A stretch of 64,000 nt of DNA, from NCBI RefSeq assembly GCF_036588685.1, contig NW_026963295.1:4774001-4838000 (forward strand). The letters are read 5' to 3'. This DNA is from Mytilus trossulus. Taxonomy: Eukaryota > Mollusca > Bivalvia > Mytilida > Mytilidae. The notes below the pieces were generated by a model. That model saw nothing but the letters and a program-made list of their open reading frames with translations. It was not told where the DNA came from and made no database searches. This document shows, in pieces, positions 22,347 through 37,600 of the stretch. Each line of letters starts with the position of its first letter. The stretch's first letter is position 1. The translations under genes were made by a program, and so were the position numbers.

Positions 22347-22660
22347 TTATAACAGGTCTGATAATGTGTTTTCAACAATTTGTATATGTTTGCCAATGTT
22401 ACTAAATGCCTGTGCAATTTTACGCAAAGTTGGCTTAAGACTGTGCATCTTACAAAATTTGGTTTTCCATTCTTCTAAAATATCTTTGTTAAGCTTCACC
22501 AAATCTCTTTCAATTGTGTGCCTGTACATTATCTGTTCCCACGTCTTAAATTCCATTTCTAGTTCGATAAGAAACTGAAGAGAGTTGTTCCCAATTAATG
22601 GAGCTAATCTGTCAATGTGTTCTTCTGTAGGTACCAGATCCCACTTCTCGGGTTCAGTAT
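22347..22660 (-). CDS. ROCO gene last exon: second death domain and stop
   Basis: Codes 103 aa after the split D codon: [79 protein letters not shown], then TAA. The helical spacing and the EEW...[12 protein letters not shown] ending fit a death domain. Acceptor CAAAATATAG|AT joins in phase to the 28 nt exon at 25023. Confidence 0.85.
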
Positions 22661-25600
22661 CTATATTTTGAAAAAAATGGAAGTTTTGTTTTTCATTTAA
22701 AACAGTTTTCAATATAGTTAGTTCCAGTATACATCGCCAATTTAATGAAAAATATATTTTAAAACAACAACAGCTGGAGCGTAATTTTTAATTTTGTATA
22801 TTTCAGTGAATTTCATAAGCTATAAAAAAAAAAGTTGTATAGTTAACCCTGGTATTTTAAATGAAATGTTGCCTTGATTAATGCATTCATGTAGCATAAA
22901 GGTGTTTGCTTATAGATATAGGAAGATGTGGTGTGAGTGCCAATGAGACAACTCTCCATCCAAACAACAATTCAAAAAATTAAACCATTATAGGTTAAAG
23001 TACGGCCTTCAACACGGAGCCTTGGCTCACACCGAACAACAAGCTATAAAGGGCCCCAAAATAACTAGTGTAAAACCATTCAAACGGGAAAACCAACGGT
23101 CTAATCTATATAAACAAAACGAGAAACGAGAAACACGTATATATTACATAAACAAACGACAACTACTGTAATCAGATTCCTGACTTAGGACAGGTGCAAA
23201 CATTTGCAGCGGGATTAAACGTTTTAATGGGCCCAAACCTTCTCCCTTTTTCTTTGCTTAGTTTACTATACGTCAACATTTCCTGTTAACGTAGTATAAC
23301 CAATTTGTCTCAAAATATGCTAATGTTAGCATGCGCAATAAACTACACCTATTTTGATCTACTGTTTCACAATCCAAAGTGGCAGTATACAAGTAATCTA
23401 CTTTGAGATTACACTTTGAGAAAAAAATAGAAGTAGACACATACAATATATAGTTAACACTTCGCCATACAGTAGTTTATGGCATACCATTTTCGAGTCT
23501 ATATTGCAAAGCACATTTCACCAAACTTTTCAAGCAAAAACATTCCTGTTTTCAACAATATATGTTGGAATTATTTCTAAAAATTATTGATGTTATTTTA
23601 ATTTGAATGATGAAAAATTACTACCATAATAATTAATTTAGATATAGTTTCGGAATATGAATTGTAAAAACGTATTAGATAGTATTCTTATTCATTTACT
23701 AGAAAAAATATAAACAAGTCTTAATTGAAAACAACATACAAAAATGACTGCTTTTGATAAAAACAGATATTTTTATTCGAGTGCATGCAAAACAAAATTT
23801 TCCAGAGGTTTTTTAGCACATACAGCACAAAAAACATTTTCCACAAGACCAAACAGTGAAAACGGTACATTTGTGTGTATACAAAAAAATGTGGTCTTTT
23901 TTTATAAGTTTCCTGTTAACAAAAGTTTGAATTTTTCGAAATACTAAGGATTTTCTTATTCCAGGCATATATTTCCTTGGCCGTATTTGGCACAGCTTTT
24001 CGAATTTTGGATCCTAAATGCTCTTCAACTTTGAAATTGTTAGGTTTATAAAATATTTTGATATGAACGTCACTGATGAGTCTTATGGAGACGAAACGCG
24101 CGTCTGGCGTTCTAAATTACAACCTGGTACCTTTGATGACTATATTTTAACATAACGCACTTGACTGTCATCATGGTCATTGGCGATTGCCAAATAAAAT
24201 GATCACAAGGAGTAACACAATGGTATTGTAAATGCATTGTGCATATTTGATTTAGAAGATTAATTCGTTACCTAGTACAGTGGAAAATTCAGTAAATAAA
24301 TATACGCAAGTAGTGACAGCACATATAGTGTAAAGCCTTCAATATAACAACAAAATCCTTTGGTCGACAGCATAATAGATGATGTGTGTATTAAATATTC
24401 TTTAAACAAATACAACAATCGTTAAAGGTACCTATTTAATGCACCTATAAAAATTACTACAGGGCTGAATGAATTTGAATCTATAGTGTTGGTTCATAGT
24501 GCAACGCGAATGCCCCGAAATTCCCGGATAACCCTTTGTATTATCAATAAATGGCGATACTTTGATGAATTATATAAAACAAGTTCTGATTTATGAAGGT
24601 ATACATTTTTAAAATTAAAATCAATAGATTTGCGTCGAGGTCAACTATAGATATACTATAGGGATGTTCACCTATAAAAAAAACTATACATGTATGTGTA
24701 TATTATACTGGATAAAAGTATTATCGTTTAACATGCATCTTGATTTGTACATTAACAGGGTTTAAATGACCCCTTTACCATGTGAATAAAACAATCAGAA
24801 TTTTACTTAAAATATAATATTACTGGTATATGGGCTTCATGGAGGATATGGGTTCATATAACCTGCCTCTTGCTTTTAAAGATGGCAAATAGTGCTGTAA
24901 CTTAAATAACATGTGTTTACATGTTATAAGTATACTATCAACTCTGTTGAATAAAACACACAAAGGAATATTGTATAGAACGATGTCCTTTTTACTACAT
25001 TAACATTCTAAACATGACTTACCAAAATCAATATAAACTCCTTTCACAAGCTGCAAAATGAGGATTAATATCTTAATCATGTCATTCGTTCTTATACAAT
25101 GCAAAGTTGGATATCAAATCAATTCAAACATCGTTATTATTTTTAAAGACCAACCAAAACATTGAAATGTATAAATTTGATGCAACTGTCATAAACGTGT
25201 GAGGTTTAGCACTATGAAACCAGTTCAATCTACCATTTTCTACATGAACCAAGCCCGGAATATGACAGTTATTGTCCATTCGTTTGTCGTGTTTTGTCGT
25301 TTGATTTTCCATTTGATTAGGGAATTGCCGATTGAATTTTCCTCGTAGTTCAGTATATTTGTGATTTTATTTTACGTTGATTGTATTTAGATGAAAGTAA
25401 TGAGCAGTAAGACGGATAAAGGATTTCTCGACAATGTATAATGTTAACTTTTAAATCACTAGATCTTTGAAAGCTTGCATGACATTTGCCAAGTTATATT
25501 CATGTCTGCATTTAAGTTTTACAAAATAGCGTAGTCACAACACAGGTCAGACAACCATTACAACACTATTATGACCATGGGTCTGGTGTTGTGTTCGTTT

Positions 25601-28600
25601 TGTTTTTGCATCAATACGTCAGCTTGGAGCTTTGGCAATGTATTCCCTCCACGAATTGTTATACGACATTATTAAAACAAGTAGTATTTTCTGCTTACTA
25701 ACCATGTATGTAGTCTAATGAAATTTAACTATTGATTCAATTTAAATATCAAATATCAATTCAAGCTTGAATGAGTTAAGATATATACTTTGTGTGTGAT
25801 TGATTGACCAATGTATACCTTGCAAAGTCTATGGATATTCCCAAATTTGCCAGCTTCACATGCGTCTCTGATATTTCTAAATGTCAATGCAAATCTATCC
25901 CGACATTTTTTGAATACTTCAAATTTCCACGTCTCTGAATCCTCAGTGCGTGAAAGGTTGTCAAAATCAGCTGACGTTAATCCTAACTGTAGTGCTAGTT
26001 CTTGAGTTTCATTTCTATTGTAAACTAATGATAAGCGTCGTAAGTGAAGATCTGATGGCCGTTCTTTCAAAAACTCGTCATTTGTAACTGTTATATAAAA
26101 AAGGCTTATACTTAGGGACGACATTAACAGCTTAATGTAGGATAAAAATCTTAATCTGCATAGTCTAATCACTGAAGCCCATCCCCCACCCCACCACCCC
26201 ATCCTTCTTAACTTAATTTGGAAAAAAATGATTCACCTGAAGAACTATATGAAAAATCGATTTCAAATTAACAAAACTTGCAGCATTGTTAAACCCAACC
26301 CCCACACAACACAATTTGATTTAAGTTCTTTTAATCCAACATCGATCTTTTGATGTCGTTCCTTATATGCATAATGCAATTGACCTTTCTACTTTTCAAG
26401 TACATATTACAAGAATACTTGTTTAACATAGGTAATTACGGTGGACAGCTGTATAATCATATATCGTATTAGCATAATTTGTAAATTTGGTTCTTCAAGA
26501 GTATCGGTATGTCCAAATGGTACTACAACTTTTTCATTCAATTACATTTATTAAGGCTAATTTTTTATTGAAACAGTCTGTTATTATGTTATTTCGTATT
26601 TGATCTATAAATGAAATTTTGAAATAAAAACATTTAAGAAACTATGTCAAATTCATAATTTTACTTATCACAAAGCACATTACAACTTCAATTAAATATT
26701 AATTATTACTATAATTTTCACTGTTATTTATATATAAGTAAGATATGAGGGTCATACAAATTTAACCTTGAATCTCATCCAAATTTTCTTAATTTTCGGA
26801 ACACGTTTTAGAAATTTATATGTGACGTTATTTTGGGCGTTGCATTGATTATGGCTAACAGGGCTGTGTTTTTGTATTTTTTTCGTTTATTTATTCTATA
26901 GCTAGTCACAACTTAAGTTTAATCATGTATATCTATTATATAGTCATTTTTATAAAATTACTGTTTGCAAAACTATGTATTATTCTTGTTAATAATGATG
27001 TTTTGTCCCAGGCGGATAATCCTGGCCTCACAACTTTTTTGAAATTTTGGTCCTCGGCGATCTTCAAAAACGATTCGTGAGATTTGTAAACAGAACTAAA
27101 AATGTTGCAACACAGACATCAGGGAAAGGATGTATAAGAAGGATATTCATTTTTTAACATTTAGAAAACCATTGAGTTAGAATATTACAAAACTTAAAAT
27201 TTAAGCGCAAATTACGTGAAAAATTAAAAAAGAACATCAACTTGTTGTTTTAAAAAAAAATCAGAATACAATACCTGGACACCCTGGTTCACATCTGTCT
27301 TCATCCTGATAAAAATAGAGAAAACAAATATGTATTTCTGGATCGCATACTGGAATAACACAAATCTTTATTTTATTTTAATTTATTATTTGTATATCTC
27401 AAAAAATTACATGATTAAATTTATAGGCATAAATCAAGGAATGCATACATAACTTTATATGTAAGAATCGTTAAGAATTTAATCCTAAGTTTACACTGGC
27501 TGGTGTTTTACGATTTATCCAATTATCCGTGCATTCTTTTAGGACTTGACTTAATATTGCTTACCATCGTTATTTTGTGTCATAAAACAATGTCTTATAA
27601 ATTTATTTACAAAATGAAATCAATAATCAGATTAATTTTTGTTTTCGGTTTCTAAAGCACTTATGATATGATTGTTACCTTTCCTGGTATCCACGATTTT
27701 ATCGTGTGTATGTTGTGCTCAATGCCATGAGTAGGACAGTTCCATATTTTGCCTTCTTGAGCAAGACTGTTGAATGGTAAGATGCATGGCTTATCTGGTG
27801 ATTTACAACATACATTTGCTACAAACGATGCATCACTGGAATGGCTCTGATCGCCACTTGTTCTAATATACAGCTGACTTATTTTCTCTAAGGCTGATGT
27901 TAAACATTCATTGATACTGGAAGCAAGATCCCTCCTTATGACTGCGTTTGTTCTTGCATGAACAAGACGGACCGTTATCTTGTCATCTTCACAAAGAATA
28001 TACATATCCAAGGAAGGATCAATAGTGAACACTCCCGACCTGTGGAACAGCATTTCCCTATTGATCTCTCCGTATCTCTTCACCGACCAAACAGATAAGC
28101 AGTAACTTATAAATCTGAAGGATAATGCAGGAGGTATCATCATTGATGTCGATTGAAAAGCTATGGCAATATTTCGTTGTGTGATGTCGGCTGCATGAAG
28201 GTATCCGGAATCATCACTAGCTCGTACCATACTTGCAACATAGTAAAAGCCAGCAGATATACGCGTTCTGTTAGCATCGTATCTTTTTGGCTCTACCAAT
28301 ATATCCAGATGGGTCATGACATTTAATAAGTAATCTTTGTCTTTGTGAAATTTTTCATATTTCTTCCTCTTCCAAACGTCATGTATTGCGTGTTTGTATA
28401 CCACTCCTTTTGTTCCCATCTCATCCCATATGTCTTCTCTTTTTCTGTCTCCTTTACAGAAGCGCCTGTCTGTTACAATTGATTTGAATGCATCGATGAG
28501 AAGGGTCGGAGACAGAATAATACGGTCGTTCAATTTAGGTTCATCAAAGTATAATAACTTGCCAATTGAATGTTGAAACTTTAGAAATACCTTCAACTCA

Positions 28601-31600
28601 TCATCTGACAGAGGTCTAATAGGCTGCAATACATTTATTTTCTTTAGATGCTCTAGGGTAATCAGAGGAATGTTGCGTCTGATCAGCGATGCGAATTCTA
28701 ACTCTAAAGGTATAAAGCATTTTGGAAGAAGTTCACCCCAGTTTGGTTGCCTCTCGGATTCTTTGATGATTGTTTTCTGTATCGTTCCCATTTCTGTGTC
28801 ATTTTTGTCTCTAGCGTTGACAAATATTTTATCATCAATCACCAAATGTTGTCCTAATGGCGTTTGTTGAAACATTTTGTTGATTTCTGCAAATATGGCA
28901 TGCCGTCTTTCTTCAACCTCGTGCTAAAAAAAAATATGTACGCCTACGTTTATATCTGAAAATAATTACCAGCTCAGGAAATAATCATTTTCAGTAATAC
29001 ATTTTACATGTATATGATATAAGATACTTATAGATATACAATCGCTTGAAAAGTGGGATTTGAAATGGAAATAATGATATGATTTGTAAAAAAGAAAAAA
29101 GGAAAATACAGAATAGTTACCCACATTTAGTGCGTTATTTGTCAGTACAGAAACACTATATACAACGTACTACGAAAATAAGATGTACATGCAGATGTCT
29201 AAAACCCTAAAAAGTACAGAAAACACTATTTGGTCTTGATTAATTATGAAAAAAAAGATGTGTTATGATTGCCAAAGATATAACTCTCCACAAGAGACAA
29301 AATCACACAGAAATTAGGAACTATAGGTCACTGTATGGCCCTCAACAATGAGTAAAGCCCATACTGCATAGTCAGCTATAAAAGGACAAAAAATGACAAT
29401 GTAAAACAATTCGAACGAGAAAACTAACGGCTTAATTTATGTACAAAAATGAACGAAAAACAGTAACGTAACACATAAACTAACGACAACCACTGAATTA
29501 AAGGCTCATGACTTGGTACAGACACATATGCACATAATGTGGCGGGGATAAACATGTTAGCGATATCCAAACCGTCCCCTTACTTGGGATAGTGGTGTAA
29601 CAGTACAACATAAGAACGAACTTTAAAATTAGTCAACTAATCAGATGGATCAACATACAAATACTAGAAAAACAAGTGGACGTTACCAGGAATTTGTACA
29701 TTCCAACACCAAAAAGACACTACAGGTTTAAGAGAACAAGCAGTTACTGACAGCTGGTTCAAAGCCACTAACAACTTATACAAATAATCATGCATCTAAG
29801 AATAAATTATTAATCAGTACATCTCCAACAACCAATGAATTTGTTGAAAAGACGTCAAAAATAGTCAAAGAAAAATATAATCATATGCAATGCCAAGTTA
29901 CAGTAGTCGGTTTCACAAACAAAATACCTATACGATTGATCGTAATAAGACTGAATAGTTGATGACTTACGGTCAATCTTAATCGTAAGAATTTTTTTGT
30001 ATAAAATCGAATGCTGATATTGACAGATATGCGTATGTGTATGTTACACTGTTTGCATTTAATTTTTAATGATAACAACCAATTAAAACAATATTCAATT
30101 ATCTAATTGCAGTGTTGAATGGGTAACCTTTAAGAATACGTTTATTTATTTAACGGATCAATAAGTTTACCTTATCTGGTCACATTACATAATTATGAAC
30201 TATATAACAAATAATATATTATGAAAAAAAAACGGAATTTCAGATTAGAAAACAAACAAATTGCATGTTATTGATCAAAAATAGAAATAAGACTGATTTT
30301 GTAGTAATGTTAAGGTAGTTCTCCATTATTTTTCAACGATTCTATCGCAATTTTGTCGTCATTGTAGTCGTTTCTATTGGTTGTCATCACATTTATTCAA
30401 ATTATCAACGTCATTTCAAAGCGTGAAAAGGAATCAACCAAAACAAACACGTGGGTGTCAGCTTTTACGAGGTTTTCACATGATTGTATGATGTTCCTGA
30501 CGGAAACATGACTCGAGTATCCAACTGTTAGTACAAAGCACTTATTTTTGTTTTCATACGATGTGCTTAATTCGCGAGACGATAGGTATTGTTTTCTTTC
30601 TATACAAAGAAGGAGGAGGTGTTTTCGAATTCCATGTTCATTTTATAATCTGACCGCGTGATCCCTATAAAGTGTTCGTTTTTTAAGTCGAAAATAAATA
30701 TTGATTCGGGCATATAACACTTTTTGTAGAATTCTTTATTTACTTACAATTAATTGCCATTTGATTCATTTTCAGAAACAAATCAATTGATATAAATTTA
30801 CAGATTGTCAATCGGACTGGCAGGTATCTTGAGACAAACATGAATTAGTATTTATTTCATTGATACTTTATTTCATGGAAAATTGTATATAAATAAAAAT
30901 GTAGGGGTCTTTTTCAAATGAAAACTTATAAATTATCAATTTTAAATAATGATGTATTAAAAACATATTTTAACTTTGAATATATTGAGAGTTCAAATAT
31001 ATTGTATAATAAACTTAATTGATTATAAATCTTAGTCAACATTTTTTCATCCAAGAGAATGTGGAGGATACATAGTTACACTTTTTCATAAATATGTCAT
31101 TTAGTTCTGTATAATCATCCAGTACCAGGCTATATATGTGTAAGTGTGTGCTCATTATATAAATGTAGATATCTAGCATGTACAAAGTATTCATAGTTTT
31201 AGCAAAAATGTGTTTTTCTCCTTTATCATATTATAGAATGAATAGGAACATATATATGAAAAAGGTGTCAACATTGTAATAAACAATATATATACTAGAT
31301 GTTTAATTTGATTGATCAAGATTAATTGGATAAATTATCTTATTGAATTTTGTCATAAAACGTTTTTTTGTCTCTATTTTTAAACTCTATTTAAGTATAT
31401 AACAACAATATAATTGTAAAAACCGTGTATCATTTGTATTGATGGAAATTGTCTGGTTCACTATAATTTACTTACAGCTTTTACCTGATCTTTGTGCGTT
31501 AAAACAACCATAATTTTGGGAAATCCTTGATTACTTCCCTTGCAGTATGTTACAATCGTGTTGACCCAGAATAGCAAATAATCTGTACGAACACACAGCA

Positions 31601-34600
31601 AAAGGAAATACAAAGACACATTGATGGACACACATATTAAAGAAAATATACATATACATTATCTGTGAAATGTATCGTTTAATAAATATATTCAAACGTT
31701 TACAATGATGGATTGAAGTTTTAACATGTTTATAAGTTTAAAATTCGACAACAACAAGTAGTTATATTTAAATATATGACTCTAAAGAGCAATGGTACCC
31801 TAAAGTGCGATGGCAACCGACTCTAAAGGGACATGTTTTTTTTAAATGCGATTAAAAAGATGCATTAGTGCAATTCTATGACACAATGGGTAGTCTCATC
31901 TTTTAAATGTTGTACACTGGTCATTGTATAACCTTTTTTAGTTTGTTAGGCGATATGTCGAAAGCCGTATGATTATCAGTTTCATAGTTGAACGATTTGG
32001 GTAAGATGTATAGTTAAAAAAAAATTCAGGTACAGTTGTTGTCTGTTGTCCTTACAGTGTAATGATTACATTAAATTTGTTAGTATATGCGGTATTTAAT
32101 GGCAATCGTTTAATGGCATATTTCAAATTTGGTGTTCGTTTATTGTTTTATATTAAAATCCCGTTGCTATTTGTCTTGTTTAAATTGTTTTAAACTGGTT
32201 GTTCTGAGGCTCTTTTTACTTAATAGAATAGTAAATAGAAGCAAATGCAGCGCGTCAAAGTTTTAACTATTACCTTAATAAATTGCAAACATTAATAAGA
32301 TTAGGTCTATAGTAGTATGAGCGTTGTCTTACTCGCAAGCATAAACGTCCACTCGATTACACACCTATACATTATTTAATAGAAATAACAAACCATATTG
32401 TATTTCTTTATAGATTAATTCAATTAGACAGTAAAAAGAGGACTATAGTTGCACCCAAGCTGTTTTGAATATTATTTTTTTTCAATTTTACAAAATATTA
32501 TATAATAATTTAACGTCTCTACGTAACACACAAACATGTTCCAGATTGTGATCGTTTGTTTCTCTCTTCTAATGTTTCTTGTGCAATAAAAATCCTTTAT
32601 CTGGACAAGCATTCTCCTTATAATGCTGTTTAACGTTGCCAACGTCGATACTTTTGAACAAAAATGCACTCCAGCGTGTTCAAATAACTTTTTTATGACC
32701 ATCGCGCTTAAGCGTTCCAAACGCACTTTAGCGTTCCCATCGAACTTTAGAAATGATTTGGAATACTATTTTGAACTATTGTATCTAAATTTACAAAATA
32801 ATTGTTTAACTACATTGGTTATTGAAAAAATAATCTTTATAAATACCCCTCGCTGTTTTTTGTGCACTCTTTCCCGGCAGATACTGTTCATCCAAACAGG
32901 GGTCATCGAGTGTTCTACTTCCATCCAATACAATCATGTAAATAGCTCTGTATGTTAAAAATGTCTGATGGGTTGAATAGAAAACATCTTGCCCTCCAAA
33001 ATCCCAGATAATTATAGGTGCTATCTTTTTGTTGTGCAACTGCTTTTTCCCAACTTTAGAAGACATTTTTAAAAACTTTTCTTTTGAGATTGACACTTTG
33101 ACTTCTTTGACTTTTTTTGAAACCCCAAACATATTTTTCAGCCTTTTGATAACTCTAGATTTAGTGACAGTATGTATATGCATCTCACTAGTGATACCTG
33201 ACTTCGCACTAGCACCATCTGAGTCACCAATGAGGTCGTCATTATTAGGCAAAGCTTCACCACTGTCTCCGTCATTTGAGAATTCAGTTGTATCGTTCTC
33301 AGTTATAACATCTTGTAGGACTTGCTTGTTCTTTTTTTCAGATTCCTCTGATCTTTTCATGTACGGTATATGTGAACCTAACTGGCTTTCTGAACTAGGA
33401 CGTCGTTCTTGTATGCCTGCCTCATACTCGTCATCGTCAACGTGCACAACTAAGGTAAGACATAAATCGGATACGTAAATAATCAAAGCAAGGGAACATT
33501 TCCATACACAATAACGTATGTTTACTAGTCATGATAATATGTGCTTTTTACAATATTGAACTCTTTAGGACAGATCCTATGTTCGCTTAATCCAAGAAAC
33601 ATAAAATAAAAATATAATAATTGTACATATATTGATTAAGGGGACATATTGAGTTAATCTATATAAAAGTTTAAAACAATTGATTAAATAGAAACATAAA
33701 ATCTAACAAAAAATCACAAAATAAATATCATTTTTTTTCTGACAGCAAAGAAGTTGCCTTCACCATTTAAAAATAACTTGGTTGCATGTGATAAACGAAA
33801 ACCAACAATTGCCGCAATTCAAAATGACTATCGAAAAACAAAATATTTCAAGACTCAAAGATATTTTCTGGCATATTCCTAAGTAATAATGTATGGATTA
33901 AACATATAAATTTAGATCTGTTTGTCAGTTAAAGTTGACCCAACGAAATAAATGACAAAACTACATATACATGTGTTCAAACAAACGTTTAGTATATAAC
34001 AAACCATCATGTTCTGACATTTCTCGTGTTGTATCGGAAGTCAATGTGTCCCTTGATTCACGTCTTAGGTTTTTTTTGCTTTCCGGCAATGATATCGTGT
34101 GTGCGTCGACTGATATATCTTTACTGGTTGGTGGTGTATCATCTAATTTATTTTGTTTCGTTATGTTTTCTTCTTTCAAAAGGGATCTGCTTACGAGTAT
34201 TTCTTCTAAGGAGAACTCTAAAATTGATAGTAATGATAGAATCATATTAATTTGTAGGATTTAAGACAATTTTTCTAAGATTTTATCAATACTTAACCTA
34301 AGCTTAGTACACTACTAGGGTTTTGATTGGTAAATGCACGTTGTTACAAAACCTATAATCCACGAGTTAGTCGAATTTCTCTAAAAGACATATATGTTTG
34401 TATCCAAAGATATGGAAATTGAAACACCCTTCAGTACTCAGGACAACCTTCGGCTGAGCTTCGGGCTGTTAGAATATCTATACATTCGTATACATGTATA
34501 CTGATATAATAGAAGATTTTTTTAGAGAAATTCGCAGACAACTTCTAATTAACCAGGGCTAAATCATTATGAAATTTCGGATATTTTTTTATAATTTTCA

Positions 34601-37600
34601 TTTAAATAGTTTTCGAACCTTAAATCGTGTTAATGCGTTATTTCTTTTTTGTTTGTTATATAAGCATTAGCATAGAAACATCTATTTTAATTGTTTTTAG
34701 GGGGGCAAATTTGCTGAAAATCCTGGGATCCGTGCATTCATGTGTTTCGTGCATGAGTAGATCACAGTGAAGGTTACCAAAGTAGTTTCGAAAACATGAT
34801 TTATCGAAGTGTAAACCAAGCGAAAAAATCCAATTGACCAAACCAAGCCATGTATTGATATGTATGCAAATAGTTTCAGAAATATAATAGTATAAACTTT
34901 GTCAAGCATATATAAACCAACCACAACTTACATTTACCACTTTCATTAGGATTGTTTTAAATATTAATGTCCAGCTATTATAACCAAGATACGTCATGTT
35001 ATCAGAAAAGAATAATATGTTTGATGTTTCTTTTAGGATCAATTTATATTTTAGCACAACGGATTCTTTCTCAAGATGTATATTCATTCATTGCACACAC
35101 ATCTTGTAGAATCAGCCACATCAATTATCATATGATAATTCATTAGTTAGAATATATAATCTTCATCATCTGAGATATCAAGTGAGATATTTAACTCAAA
35201 ATTCATAATGACTGTTAAATAAGGTTGTATATGATCAAATGATTCATGTTAATTAAGGTAATGTTTGTGTACATAGGGAGATAACTCGAATTTAAATAAT
35301 GGAAAAAAAGAGGGATCTGTCATTTTGCATTGCTTAGATCAACTAATGTTCGGTTACTACATTATCATCGAAAATGAAACAAAAACTACATTAAAAATGC
35401 TGTTTGGTGTGATTTAAATACGTGACCGACAATATATTTTGGAAGTATAACTAATTTTATTAATGCATATTGTGTTTAATACTCTAATCATTAAACGAAT
35501 TATATAAATGTGTACCAATTTTCATTTAAATTTGGCTTTAAGGTGCGTTCGATAACATGATTTAAACTACATGTAAACATTAAGTTTTATCAATGGGAAC
35601 GTAATTGTGTTTTGTTTACTTGTGATATACACTAACACAGTCTAAGTGTTTGATAAAGGATCTGAAATCGAAAAATGTTATATATTTACAACAACATAAA
35701 AAAATCAATGGATTGATTTACGTACAACATAAATAAGATATGATAACCGAAAATATGGAAACCTTTTAGGAACAATATATCGGAACGACTAATATACTAC
35801 ATTTATCTGTGACCCTATTTTTGATAGACAAGACGGATTTCAAAACTAAAAATCTACATAAAAATTTGGAATTATAAATAAAAATTTAGAGGGTGCATTA
35901 TCTTTATTTGATTGTTATATTTCATTTTATATATTTAATCGGAATAGTTATCATGTAAATAATGTGTACAGTAAGTTATAACATTTTAATACAATTCCTG
36001 TATATTTTAACATGAGTTTTTGTTTACATTATCATCATCAGGTGTTCACTTACGAAAGTCCTTATCCAAAAATCCGTAATTACTGAAGGCTGTAAAATTG
36101 CTCAAGTCATCCCCGATGTTTAAAACACAACTTCAAAGACGGGCATACTTAACAAATTATAAAAAAATGCACATAAAGAACATTATTGTTCAATAATTGA
36201 AATAAAAGAATAAATTGTAGCGAGGCAAGATAATTGTCGAACATACTGAAAAAAAGTTGTCTGTACCTACCATAAGAAAATATTCTACTCATATGTAATA
36301 GAAATTGGTTTATTGGGGATTCAAGCTACAAAGTTTTTGCAATGTACATTGAATTCCAGATATTTTGAGAGTCATTTCGTTTCAAGCGTCATGTTAAAAA
36401 ACCCAGCTTTTATATTGACCATTTCAAAATAAAGTAGTCATTTTAAAGAAAGTGTTTTTAACAAATAAAGCAATAAGTTTTAATAGAGGCTGAATCAGTG
36501 TGACACTTATAGAAAGGAAGGTACATTTGTGTATTGCTTTAATTGTAACTGAACGATGGTAATGCTCTATAGCCTAAATGTATATCTTCGAACATCAAGG
36601 TTTGAATGCTTTTATATTATTTTAGTGAATTATGTCATGTTATTCTGTCTAAACAAATGGTTTAAAATTATATATACACTATGGTGATGCCTTTGCTAGA
36701 GAAAGCAGAAAGAGTATGTGTCCATCTTGATAAAGAAGAAGACCATCGAAAAATGTAGTTATGCAATAATCATGCAAATGGTTTGGCTCCAAGGCAATAC
36801 TTGATCAGCATGATCAGTCATAGCCTTTTTTTGTGAAATTTTGCAACAATTGTAATACATAGTTAACGTTACAGGCTTTATTGGATTGCATATCATATTA
36901 TTGCCTCGATTTATTGTTATAGCATTTCAACGGCAACACTGAGAAAAAAAAACAATTATGTATAGATAATACACTAGACATAAATTGGCTATGTAAATAG
37001 ACAAAACACAACCATGATGTATTACGTTAATATTGTCAAACAGGATTCAACTATAGAGACAGTTAAAATACGTCCGTATATTTCATGTCCTGCGTTTGTA
37101 TTATAAGTTTAAGTTTTACCTTGAAGTCCACCAAGCCAATTCTTAAATTCACGGTCCATATATGAAAGACCATTGTATAATTCTATCCCATCGGTTGAAA
37201 TCCTGACTCTCCTAGGCTGTTTTCCGACAAGATATCTCGCTAAAGTTGTCTTCCCAGTGCCCTGTTCACCAGCTAACATAAGTCTTGACTCAAAGTGAGG
37301 ATAACTTTCTTCTTTCAATAGACTAGAGAAGACCTGAGCTGATTTCTTATCAAATTTTTTAACTTCAATTGGAAGACCTAAATTTCAATTATTTAAATGT
37401 CAGCTTTATATAAAAATTTTTTTTACAAATCTGCACATGTACATTCAATAACTTTTAAAAGATATGTAGACCTGATAGATAATGGTGGTGCAGAAAGTAA
37501 GTTTGACACAAAGTAAATCATATCTATATCGTATTCATCATTACTTGTGAATCGTATATCTTGGTAACCCTGAAGCGGGACCCGGCCTATCCGTTTCTAA

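Noticed and set aside
28394-28870. Plus-strand ORFs opposite the COR exon
   Set aside because: Shadows of the strongly conserved minus-strand coding exon.
32623-33478. Plus-strand ORFs of 111 and 149 codons
   Set aside because: Shadows of the Roc exon on the minus strand, and of intron sequence next to it.
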